NCBI GenBank assembly: GCA_038227745.1
Contig: JBBRPS010000697.1
Coordinates: 1 to 5,375 of the forward strand
Origin: DASPXY01 sp038227745
Lineage (GTDB): Bacteria > Planctomycetota > Planctomycetia > Gemmatales > Gemmataceae
Direction of reading: 5' to 3'
Length of the DNA: 5,375 bases
Below, piece after piece: positions 1 to 5,349 of this stretch. The notes beneath the pieces were generated by a model. It did not search any database. It saw nothing but the letters and a program-made list of their open reading frames with translations, and was not told the DNA's origin. Every line of letters starts with the position of its first letter. The first letter of the stretch is position 1. A program made the translations under genes and the position numbers.

Positions 1-655
1 CGGCGTAGGAGCCGTCCTTGTTCTTCTTCATCTGCATGGTATCGATCTTCATGACGGTGAAGACCCACTTCTTCTGCACGTAGTGGTTCAAGGTCGCCTC
101 GTCCCCCGAGTAGCTGTACTTGTGGTCCTTCAGCCACTTGAACAGGTCGTCGGCGCGCTCGGCGCTGATGATCTTGTAGTCCAGCGACCCCACCACCCCC
201 GCCTCCAGCACCACCACGGTCGGCTTCTTTTGGCCGGCGCGTTCCGACTCGTCGGCGTTTCGATTTCTCGCCGTACTCGCGCTCAACCTCTCGTAGCGGC
301 GGAGTACGGGGAGGAGCTTGGAGTGGGGGAGCTCGCGCTTCTTGAGGATGGAGTAGACGGCGAGGTGCTTGAAGAAATCGCGGGGCATCTCGTGCAGCTT
401 CGGCTGGCTCGGCGTCGGGATCACCATGCCGAAGTCCTGGGCGTTGCCCTCGAACTTGGGCTGGACGGTGAACGTCTCCAGCTGGCGCTCGGGGTCCCAG
501 GTGAGGAACGCCTTCTGCGCGGGCTGCAGGATGTCCTGGTCCTTCGCCGAGAAGTAGCAGCACGCCGCCTCGGCGCTCGGCGGCCGCAACATCCCCAGCG
601 CCAGGGCAACCGCCACCCCGGGCAGCAGCCAGCGGCGATGACCGGGCTGTCGCAT
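1..655 (-). CDS. Secreted DUF2330-family protein, N-terminal part (runs off left edge)
   Basis: The first 218 codons of a gene are present; the 3' end lies beyond base 1. Residues 1-30 look like a Sec signal peptide: arginine-rich start MRQPGHRR, hydrophobic core about 9-23, and a probable cut after the SAEA ending at residue 30. The mature protein would begin ACCYFS, the double-cysteine start I associate with DUF2330. Family-like blocks follow: a stretch containing FTVQPKFEG and FGMVIPTPS, then VVVLEAGVVGSLDYKII, then a block with DDLFKWLKDHKYSYSG and HYVQKKWVFTVMKI. The function of DUF2330 is unknown; export to the envelope or periplasm is inferred from the signal. The ATG at 653-655 is preceded by AAAGGA at good spacing. 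A polar linker at about residues 122-143 uses rarer codons (AGA, AAT, CGA) than the rest. The gene is transcribed divergently from the aminotransferase. Family assignment is from remembered motifs, not a search. Confidence 0.8.
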   Translation of the reverse strand, partial: MRQPGHRRWLLPGVAVALALGMLRPPSAEAACCYFSAKDQDILQPAQKAFLTWDPERQLETFTVQPKFEGNAQDFGMVIPTPSQPKLHEMPRDFFKHLAVYSILKKRELPHSKLLPVLRRYERLSASTARNRNADESERAGQKKPTVVVLEAGVVGSLDYKIISAERADDLFKWLKDHKYSYSGDEATLNHYVQKKWVFTVMKIDTMQMKKNKDGSYA

Positions 656-662
656 GGTTCGG

Positions 663-668
663 TCCTTT
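663..668 (-). promoter_or_regulatory. Ribosome-binding site of the DUF2330 gene
   Basis: AAAGGA on the minus strand lies 7 bases before the ATG at 653-655. It fixes the start and supports this frame as a real gene although the gene is cut by the window edge. Confidence 0.65.
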
Positions 669-754
669 CTGTGAGACCACAACTCGGAATACCGGATCCT
701 ACTCAATCGTACGACGAATTGCCAGCCGCCACGGATTGCGCCGCCGCGCGCTCC

Positions 755-783
755 TTGACATCCGGGGCGTCCGCCGCGAGACT
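755..783 (+). promoter_or_regulatory. Possible promoter of the aminotransferase gene
   Basis: A perfect TTGACA (755-760) is followed after 17 bases by GAGACT (778-783), a weak -10 box that keeps the important second A and last T. Transcription would begin near 790, leaving a leader of roughly 35 bases before the GTG at 826. If real, this rules out the TTG at 736 as start. The poor -10 box makes it tentative. I saw no convincing promoter for the divergent DUF2330 gene in 656-825. Confidence 0.3.
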
Positions 784-825
784 AATCAGCGATGCCAGCC
801 CGATGGCCCCAACCCAAGCTCCCCC

Positions 826-1971
826 GTGAACTCCCTCCCCGCTCTCGTCGGTGGCCCGCCTGTCCGGCCCCAGGGCCCTCCCGAATGGCCGTCGGACGAC
901 GACGACGTGCTGCAAGCGCTGCAGGCCGCCTACCGCGACGGCTCGTGGGGCAAGTATCACGGCGCCTACGTCGAGCGCCTGGAAGCGGCCCTGGGCGCCT
1001 ATCACGGCGTCGAGTTCGCCCTGACGTGCGGCAGCGGCACGTTCGCGGTGGAACTGGCCCTGCGGGCGCTGAAGGTCGGCCCCGGCGACGAGGTCGTCCT
1101 GGCGGCGTACGACTACCCCGGCAACTTCCTGAGCGTCCACGCGGTTGGCGCCCAGCCCGTGCTCGTGGACGTCGAGTCGGGGAACTGGAACCTCGGCCCC
1201 AACCGCCTCGGCGAGGCCATCGGGCCGGCGACGCGGGCCGTCATCACCTCGCACCTGCACGGCGGCCTCGTCCCCATGCGCGAGGTCATGCAAATAGCGT
1301 CGGCCCGGGGCGTTGCCGTCGTCGAGGACGCCGCCCAGGCTCCCGGCGCAGAGGTGCAGGGCCGCAAGGCCGGCACCTGGGGCGATGCCGGCGTGCTGAG
1401 CTTCGGCGGCTCGAAATTGCTCACCGCCGGTCGCGGCGGCGCGCTGCTGACGCGGCGCGCCGACGTCCACCAGCGCGCTCGGGTGTGGCTGCTGCGCGGC
1501 AACCACGTCTGCCCGCTCTCGGAACTGCAGGCCGCCGTGCTGCTGCCGCAGCTGGACAAACTCGACGCCCGTAACGCCCGCCGGGCCACGAATGTGAAGC
1601 GCCTGGCTGCGGCGCTCGGCCCGGCCCTGGCACCCTTCGTGAACCGCGAGGGCGCCGGCGCGCCGGGTTACTACAAGGTCGGCTTTCAGTACGACGCGGA
1701 ACGGTTCGGCCTGCCGCGCGCGCGTTTCGTCGCGGCGCTGCGGGCGGAGGGGGTCGCCTTCGACGAGGGTTTCCGTGCCCTGCACGCCGGCCGCTCCCCG
1801 AAGCGCTTCCGCAAGGTCGGCGAACTGACCGAGGCGGAGCGCGCCGGCGCCGGGGCCGTGGTCCTGCACCACCCGGTCCTGCTCGGGGGCGCCGCGGACG
1901 TCGAGGAGGTCGCCGCCGCGGTGCGGAAGGTCCGGCAGTGGGCGGCGGCCGGCGCGCCCTCCGGCGCGTGA
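826..1971 (+). CDS. DegT/DnrJ/EryC1/StrS family PLP-dependent aminotransferase
   Basis: This fold-type I aminotransferase of 381 residues belongs to the family that usually transfers an amino group from glutamate or glutamine to a keto-sugar nucleotide or cyclitol. The substrate here is not identifiable. Visible landmarks: N-terminal LPALVGGPPVRP, matching the family's 'LALLGG-P' opening; GSGT at 69-72 for cofactor phosphate binding; H145 in SHLHGG; D168 in VVEDAAQAPGA, which should contact the pyridine nitrogen; and the Schiff-base lysine K197 in SFGGSKLLTAGRGG. SELQAAVLLPQLDKLD is the usual helix after the active site. The frame is open back to a TTG at 736, but the 30 extra residues resemble no family N-terminus and a possible promoter lies inside them, so GTG 826 is preferred although no good ribosome-binding site precedes it. 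No sugar-pathway genes are adjacent, so pathway assignment is not possible. Length is typical. Confidence 0.87.
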   Translation: MNSLPALVGGPPVRPQGPPEWPSDDDDVLQALQAAYRDGSWGKYHGAYVERLEAALGAYHGVEFALTCGSGTFAVELALRALKVGPGDEVVLAAYDYPGNFLSVHAVGAQPVLVDVESGNWNLGPNRLGEAIGPATRAVITSHLHGGLVPMREVMQIASARGVAVVEDAAQAPGAEVQGRKAGTWGDAGVLSFGGSKLLTAGRGGALLTRRADVHQRARVWLLRGNHVCPLSELQAAVLLPQLDKLDARNARRATNVKRLAAALGPALAPFVNREGAGAPGYYKVGFQYDAERFGLPRARFVAALRAEGVAFDEGFRALHAGRSPKRFRKVGELTEAERAGAGAVVLHHPVLLGGAADVEEVAAAVRKVRQWAAAGAPSGA

Positions 1972-1979
1972 GTGCGTCC

Positions 1980-2008
1980 TTGCCGGATGCTCAAACGTTT
2001 CCTAGAGT
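1980..2008 (+). promoter_or_regulatory. Possible promoter for the aquaporin-GTPase pair
   Basis: TTGCCG (1980-1985) and TAGAGT (2003-2008) each match 4 of 6 bases of the sigma-70-type -35 and -10 boxes, with the ideal 17-base spacer. Transcription would start near 2015, inside the left arm of the inverted repeat at 2011-2040. The palindrome AAACGTTT (1993-2000) lies in the spacer. Read-through from the aminotransferase remains possible because no terminator separates the genes. Confidence 0.35.
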
Positions 2009-2010
2009 GT

Positions 2011-2040
2011 CGAAACGTCGGCCCGGCCGGCGACGTTTCG
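2011..2040. repeat. Perfect 10-bp inverted repeat, candidate operator or leader hairpin
   Basis: CGAAACGTCG (2011-2020) and its exact reverse complement CGACGTTTCG (2031-2040) flank a 10-base GC-rich loop. The right arm ends two bases before the GGAGGG ribosome-binding site of the aquaporin gene. The core AAACGT also occurs at 1993-1998, exactly 20 bp upstream of the copy at 2013-2018, about two helical turns. This layout fits a dimeric repressor site overlapping the proposed promoter. A leader hairpin affecting ribosome access is the alternative. There is no T-run, so it is not a terminator. Confidence 0.6.
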
Positions 2041-2042
2041 CC

Positions 2043-2048
2043 GGAGGG
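2043..2048 (+). promoter_or_regulatory. Ribosome-binding site deciding the aquaporin start
   Basis: GGAGGG lies 7 bases before the GTG at 2056. The frame is open back to a GTG at 1972, directly after the previous stop codon, but this strong site and the match to MIP N-termini place the start at 2056. Confidence 0.75.
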
Positions 2049-2055
2049 GACCGCC

Positions 2056-2940
2056 GTGGCACCCAAGCCGTTGCTGGCCTGCTGCGTCGCCGAGGTGGTT
2101 GGCACGTTCATCCTGGTGTTCCTCGGCTGCGGTGCGGTCCACGCCGCCGTCCTCACGGGCGCCCAGAGTGGCCTGTGGCAGGTGGCGATCGTCTGGGGCG
2201 TGGCTGTGGCCATCGCCGTCTACACGGTCGGCGGCGTCAGCGGCGCCCACATCAACCCGGCGATCACGGTCGCCCTGGCGGCGTGGGGGCACTTCCCCCT
2301 GGCGCGGGTGCTGCCCTATGTCGCGGCGCAACTGGCCGGCGGCGTGCTGGCCGGCGCCGCGCTCTACGGCCTGTATCACCCGTATCTCCAGGCGCGCGAG
2401 CAGGAGCGCGGTGTGGTCCGCGGCGAGCCCGGCAGCGAGGTCACCGCGATGTGCTACGGTGAGTATTTCCCGAGCCCCGGCGGCGTCTCGGCGGACCGGG
2501 ATCTGAAGGACGGCGAGGCGGTGCGCCGCGAGTTGGCCCGGATCAACGCCCGCGTGGACGTGACGACGGCATTCCTGGCGGAGGTGCTGGGCACGCTGCT
2601 GCTGGCCCTGGTGGTCTTCGCCCTGACCGACGAGCGCAACGCCGCGGCGCCTGCCGCCCGGATGGCGCCGCTTTTCATCGGCTTGACGGTGGCGGTGCTG
2701 ATCTCGGTGATCGCGCCCCTGACGCAGGCGTGCTTCAACCCGGCGCGCGACTTCGGCCCGCGCCTGGTGGCGTGGTGCGCCGGCTGGGGCGAGGTCGCGC
2801 TGCCCGGACCGCGGCCCGGCGTGCTCCGCGTCTACCTTCTCGGGCCGGTCCTCGGCGCCGTGCTGGGGGCCGGCCTTTACCTGGGGGTGCTCCGGCCGGC
2901 GCTGCCCGCGCCCGACCCGCAACACCCGCAAACGATCTGA
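2056..2940 (+). CDS. MIP-family channel, aquaglyceroporin (GlpF-like)
   Basis: An inner-membrane channel of 294 residues for passive flow of water, glycerol or other small neutral solutes. Six membrane segments can be placed at about 6-28, 42-62, 83-105, 171-191, 203-222 and 259-280, with two half-helices carrying the NPA boxes: GAHINPA (N67-P68-A69) and CFNPARD (N228-P229-A230). The acidic D232 after NPAR is the mark of glycerol facilitators; water-only channels usually have serine there. W47 and R231 match the GlpF filter residues W48 and R206. By my alignment from memory, however, the positions of GlpF G191 and F200 are I216 and A225, so the filter is not that of a standard glycerol channel. 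The loop between segments 3 and 4 retains a GlpF-like VVRG but carries about 22 extra charged residues (143-164). The GTG start follows a strong ribosome-binding site. It is probably co-transcribed with the GTPase 52 bases downstream. No glycerol kinase or dehydrogenase gene is nearby. Confidence 0.92.
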   Translation: MAPKPLLACCVAEVVGTFILVFLGCGAVHAAVLTGAQSGLWQVAIVWGVAVAIAVYTVGGVSGAHINPAITVALAAWGHFPLARVLPYVAAQLAGGVLAGAALYGLYHPYLQAREQERGVVRGEPGSEVTAMCYGEYFPSPGGVSADRDLKDGEAVRRELARINARVDVTTAFLAEVLGTLLLALVVFALTDERNAAAPAARMAPLFIGLTVAVLISVIAPLTQACFNPARDFGPRLVAWCAGWGEVALPGPRPGVLRVYLLGPVLGAVLGAGLYLGVLRPALPAPDPQHPQTI

Positions 2941-2980
2941 CTCCGCCTCGCGCGGCAACGCGGCGGCGGACCCTGGAACC

Positions 2981-2986
2981 GGAGGG
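2981..2986 (+). promoter_or_regulatory. Ribosome-binding site of the P47K-type GTPase
   Basis: GGAGGG sits 6 bases before the GTG at 2993. The octamer CCGGAGGG (2979-2986) is identical to the one before the aquaporin start (2041-2048), which supports GTG 2993 over the ATG at 3002 and suggests matched translation of the two genes. Confidence 0.7.
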
Positions 2987-2992
2987 CAACCC

Positions 2993-4096
2993 GTGAACGG
3001 CATGCGCTTCATCATGGTGGGCGGCTTCCTCGGCGCCGGCAAGACGACGACGCTCGGCCGGCTGGCGCGCTTCTACATGGGCCGCGGCCAGCGCGTCGGC
3101 GTGGTCACCAACGACCAGGCGCAGGACCTCGTGGACACGCACAGCCTGCGCGCCCAGGGCCTGGCCGTGGAGGAGGTGGCCGGCGCCTGCTTCTGCTGCC
3201 GCTTCGACGATCTGATGAGCAAGGTCGAGTGCCTCAGTCGGGGTGAGCGGCCCGATGTGATCCTCGCCGAGCCGGTGGGCAGCTGTACCGACCTGGTCGC
3301 GACCGTCGTGCAGCCGCTCAAGGACCTCTACGGCGAGCGCTTCTCGGTGGCCCCGTACCCGGTGCTGTTCAAGCCAAGCCACGGCCTGAAGATCCTGCGC
3401 AACGAGGGGGGGGCGGGCTTCTCGCCCAAGGCGGCGTACATCTTCCGCAAGCAACTCGAGGAGGCCGACGCCATCGTCATCAACCGCCTGGACGAGCTGG
3501 CGCCGGAGGCGGTGGAGGAGCTGACGCGGCTGGTAGCGGCGCAGTACCCCGGCGTGCCGGTGCTGCGCCTGTCCGCGAAGACCGGCGTGGGCTTCGACGC
3601 TCTGACGCAGTTCCTCGACCAGCAAGGACAGTTCGGCCGGCGCATCCTCGACATCGACTATGACGTTTACGCCGAGGGCGAGGCCGAGCTGGGCTGGCTG
3701 AACAGCAGCGCCCACGTCACCGCCACGGCGCCGTTCGCGCTGGACGAGCTGCTGCTGGAGATCGTGAGCCGGCTGCAGGGATCGCTGGCCGGCCACGGGG
3801 CGGAGGTGGCACACCTGAAGGCGATCGGCCTGTCGGAGGGCTTCTTCGGCGTGGCGAACCTGGTGAGCAGCGGCACGCGGCCGGAGTTGTCGCTGCCGTC
3901 GCGCAGCGAGGTGAAGGAGGCGGACGTGATCGTCAACGCCCGCGTGGCGCTCGACCCGGCGCTGCTGCAGGAGGACGTGGAGCGGACACTGGGGGAGGTG
4001 AGCGCGGCGCGGTCGGCGCGGCTGCAGATCCACAAGACGCAGAGCTTCCGCCCCGGGCGGCCGCAGCCGACGCACCGTTACGCCGCGGCGAAGTAG
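2993..4096 (+). CDS. COG0523 / P47K (CobW-like) metallochaperone-type GTPase
   Basis: A cytoplasmic G3E-class P-loop GTPase of 367 residues. Relatives use GTP hydrolysis to deliver a metal or cobalamin-type cofactor to a client enzyme; the metal and client here are unknown. The Walker A loop is GGFLGAGKTTT (G11-T20). TNDQAQDLVDT follows as switch I. The family's CXCC metal motif is C66-F67-C68-C69 in GACFCCRFDDL. DVILAEPVGS around E93 is the Walker B/switch II region. The guanine-specificity motif reads N164-R165-L166-D167 rather than NKxD, and SAKTG (194-198) fits the G5 loop. After about residue 220 the sequence (YDVYAEGEAELGWLN, later ANLVSSGTRPELSLPS and IVNARVALDP) does not look like the usual CobW C-terminal domain. 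It agrees with my recollection of proteins named 'cobalamin biosynthesis protein P47K'. GTPase class is secure; subgroup and substrate are not. The gene follows the aquaporin by 52 bases and precedes a terminator. Confidence 0.88.
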   Translation: MNGMRFIMVGGFLGAGKTTTLGRLARFYMGRGQRVGVVTNDQAQDLVDTHSLRAQGLAVEEVAGACFCCRFDDLMSKVECLSRGERPDVILAEPVGSCTDLVATVVQPLKDLYGERFSVAPYPVLFKPSHGLKILRNEGGAGFSPKAAYIFRKQLEEADAIVINRLDELAPEAVEELTRLVAAQYPGVPVLRLSAKTGVGFDALTQFLDQQGQFGRRILDIDYDVYAEGEAELGWLNSSAHVTATAPFALDELLLEIVSRLQGSLAGHGAEVAHLKAIGLSEGFFGVANLVSSGTRPELSLPSRSEVKEADVIVNARVALDPALLQEDVERTLGEVSAARSARLQIHKTQSFRPGRPQPTHRYAAAK

Positions 4097-4120
4097 GCCG
4101 GATGCCGTTGTGTCAGGTGC

Positions 4121-4154
4121 CCGTTGTGCCAACCCCGTGGCACAGCGGCATTTT
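4121..4154 (+). terminator. Probable intrinsic terminator after the GTPase gene
   Basis: CCGTTGTGCCA (4121-4131) pairs with TGGCACAGCGG (4138-4148) as an 11-bp stem with one G-U pair and a 6-base loop, followed by CATTTT. It begins 24 bases after the GTPase stop codon. The U tract is short, so efficiency is uncertain. It marks the end of the plus-strand gene group and lies just outside the insertion sequence. Confidence 0.6.
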
Positions 4155-4161
4155 CACTACA

Positions 4162-4175
4162 ATATCTATAGATAT
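4162..4175. repeat. 14-bp AT-rich palindrome at the insertion boundary
   Basis: ATATCTATAGATAT is a perfect palindrome whose last three bases overlap the left end of the insertion sequence. It stands out as AT-only apart from one C and one G in a GC-rich region. IS630 elements insert at TA, so this may simply be the AT-rich target; part of the symmetry is supplied by the element itself. Confidence 0.5.
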
Positions 4176-4203
4176 AGCGAAACTGTTTCATTAGTTCCTC
4201 TAA
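4173..4203 (+). repeat. Left terminal inverted repeat of the IS630 element
   Basis: Aligned without gaps to the reverse complement of 5345-5375, this 31-base end matches at 24 positions: 13 perfect outer bases, 1 of 7 in the middle, and 10 of 11 in an inner AGTTCCTCTAA block. The transposase stop codon (4200-4202) lies inside it. Confidence 0.85.
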
Positions 4204-5267
4204 CAGGCCAATCGCATCCCAGGCTGACATTCGGGGAACTGCGCAGGATCAATCAGGTGGAAGTCCTCTGTCATGAGCGTATCCAAGTCCGCATGGCAGT
4301 CCTCCAAGTGGTCCAAGGTCTCGGACACGGCCGCCTGCATGGCCTCGAACGTCTGCTGCCAACACGAAAACGCCCGTTTCCGCAGATACTTCCACAGCCG
4401 TTCGATCAGGTTCAGGTTGGGAGAATAGGCCGGCAAGTGCTTCAACTCGAACTCCGGGTGCCGCGCCAACCACTCCTTGACGACCGCCTTGTTGTAGTAA
4501 CGCGCATTGTCCAGGTACAAGAGGAACCGCGTTGTCTCCGGGTGACTGGCACGCAGCAACCGCAGCAGGTTCACGAACTGTTCGCCGTTGATGTTGTCCC
4601 GCGTCAACCGCAGGTCCAGGTACTCGTGGTCTTCTGGGCAGTAGGCCCCGAGGATGTTCAGGCGGTGGCGGCCGCTGCCGACACCCACGTGGAAACGCTG
4701 GCCCACCAGCAGCCAGCAGCAGAACAGCAACTCCACCCCCCACACGGGGTGGCAGGCGTCCACAAAATAGCGGCGGATCGTCGGCCCCACGGGGTCGCAG
4801 GCGTAGCGGTCGAGGAACTCTTGCTGTTCAACGAGGTCTGCCTTCCAGAAAAAACCCGTCACCTTGTGGTGGCTGGCGCCGAGGCGGTGCAACAGGTCCG
4901 TCACCCCGCCGCGCGTGTAGCCGACGCCGAAAGTCTCTTGAAGCCAGTGGCGCACCTGCTTCGTGGTGTGGAAGGCGCCGGCCTGGATCTGGTCCTTGAG
5001 TTGTCCGACTTGTTCGTCGGTAAGTTTTTGCTGGCCGCCGAGGTAGTTCAACGTGCAGAGGGCTTCGAGTCCCTGTTCGCGGAAGAGCCGGACCCACTTG
5101 CGGACCTGTCGGGAGGTAACGCCGAGGTGATCGGCCACTTGGTCCTGGGTCATGCCGTCGTTCAGCCAGAGGAGGGCGGACAAGCGCTGGAAAATCTTGG
5201 CGTCACGCGCGCACTGGCGGGTGTTGGAGATCTCCGTACGCAGTTCGGCAGTCAGAGCAAGCGACAT
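4200..5267 (-). CDS. IS630-family DDE transposase
   Basis: A 355-residue enzyme that cuts and joins the ends of its own element at TA targets. Residues about 38-70 form a helix-turn-helix of the family type, with MTQDQVADHLGVTSRQVRKW. A second DNA-binding region with a GVGYTRGGVTDLLHRLG block follows to about 130. The RNase H-like catalytic core carries D170 (YFVDACHP), D253 (LLYLDNARYY) and E289 (LPAYSPNLNLIERLW), with 35 residues between the last two. The histidine often found soon after the DNA motif is tyrosine here. The ATG at 5265-5267 follows AAGGA (minus strand, 5273-5277) by 5 bases. There is no frameshift or internal stop and the length is normal, so the protein may be active. The stop codon lies within the left terminal repeat, so the gene fills the element almost end to end. 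Confidence 0.95.
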   Translation of the reverse strand: MSLALTAELRTEISNTRQCARDAKIFQRLSALLWLNDGMTQDQVADHLGVTSRQVRKWVRLFREQGLEALCTLNYLGGQQKLTDEQVGQLKDQIQAGAFHTTKQVRHWLQETFGVGYTRGGVTDLLHRLGASHHKVTGFFWKADLVEQQEFLDRYACDPVGPTIRRYFVDACHPVWGVELLFCCWLLVGQRFHVGVGSGRHRLNILGAYCPEDHEYLDLRLTRDNINGEQFVNLLRLLRASHPETTRFLLYLDNARYYNKAVVKEWLARHPEFELKHLPAYSPNLNLIERLWKYLRKRAFSCWQQTFEAMQAAVSETLDHLEDCHADLDTLMTEDFHLIDPAQFPECQPGMRLAC

Positions 5268-5343
5268 CGAAATCCTTGGCAGCAGGGTGGTGGATGCGGA
5301 TAAAACTCATCCTTGGCCCAGGCAAGCGACCACGAATCATGAT

Positions 5344-5349
5344 ATTATA
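5344..5349 (-). promoter_or_regulatory. Possible -10 box of the transposase promoter
   Basis: A perfect TATAAT on the minus strand lies in and just beyond the inner block of the right terminal repeat, about 77 bases before the transposase start. No good -35 box is present at 16-18 bases upstream; TGGACA is only 9 bases away. The equivalent position of the left repeat reads TCTAAC, so the box is specific to the transposase-proximal end. Confidence 0.35.

Noticed and set aside
83..829. Plus-strand open frame covering the DUF2330 region
   Set aside because: It is the antisense of a gene with a signal peptide, ribosome-binding site and family motifs; its own translation is low-complexity Leu/Arg/Gly-rich.
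703..1872. Long open frame on the minus strand antisense to the aminotransferase, ending in a protein-like tail (ASLISLAADAPDVKERAAAQ) over the intergenic region
   Set aside because: Most of it mirrors the codon structure of a well-supported gene in GC-rich DNA and has no family resemblance. The tail over 703-830 reads naturally, but no start codon with a ribosome-binding site precedes it locally.
2011..2040. Inverted repeat considered as a terminator of the aminotransferase gene
   Set aside because: It is followed by a purine-rich ribosome-binding site, not a U tract.
1972..2055. N-terminal extension of the aquaporin from the GTG at 1972
   Set aside because: The 28 extra residues match nothing in MIP N-termini, and a strong ribosome-binding site points to the GTG at 2056.
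2943..2969. Imperfect GC hairpin between the aquaporin and GTPase genes
   Set aside because: The stem is broken after 5 pairs and there is no U tract; such pairing is expected by chance in this base composition.
2735..4132. Long minus-strand open frame opposite the GTPase gene
   Set aside because: His/Arg/Leu-rich translation without motifs, a typical shadow of a GC-rich gene on the other strand.
4110..5303. Plus-strand open frame spanning almost the whole insertion sequence
   Set aside because: It is antisense to an intact DDE transposase with all three catalytic residues, and its translation resembles no known protein.
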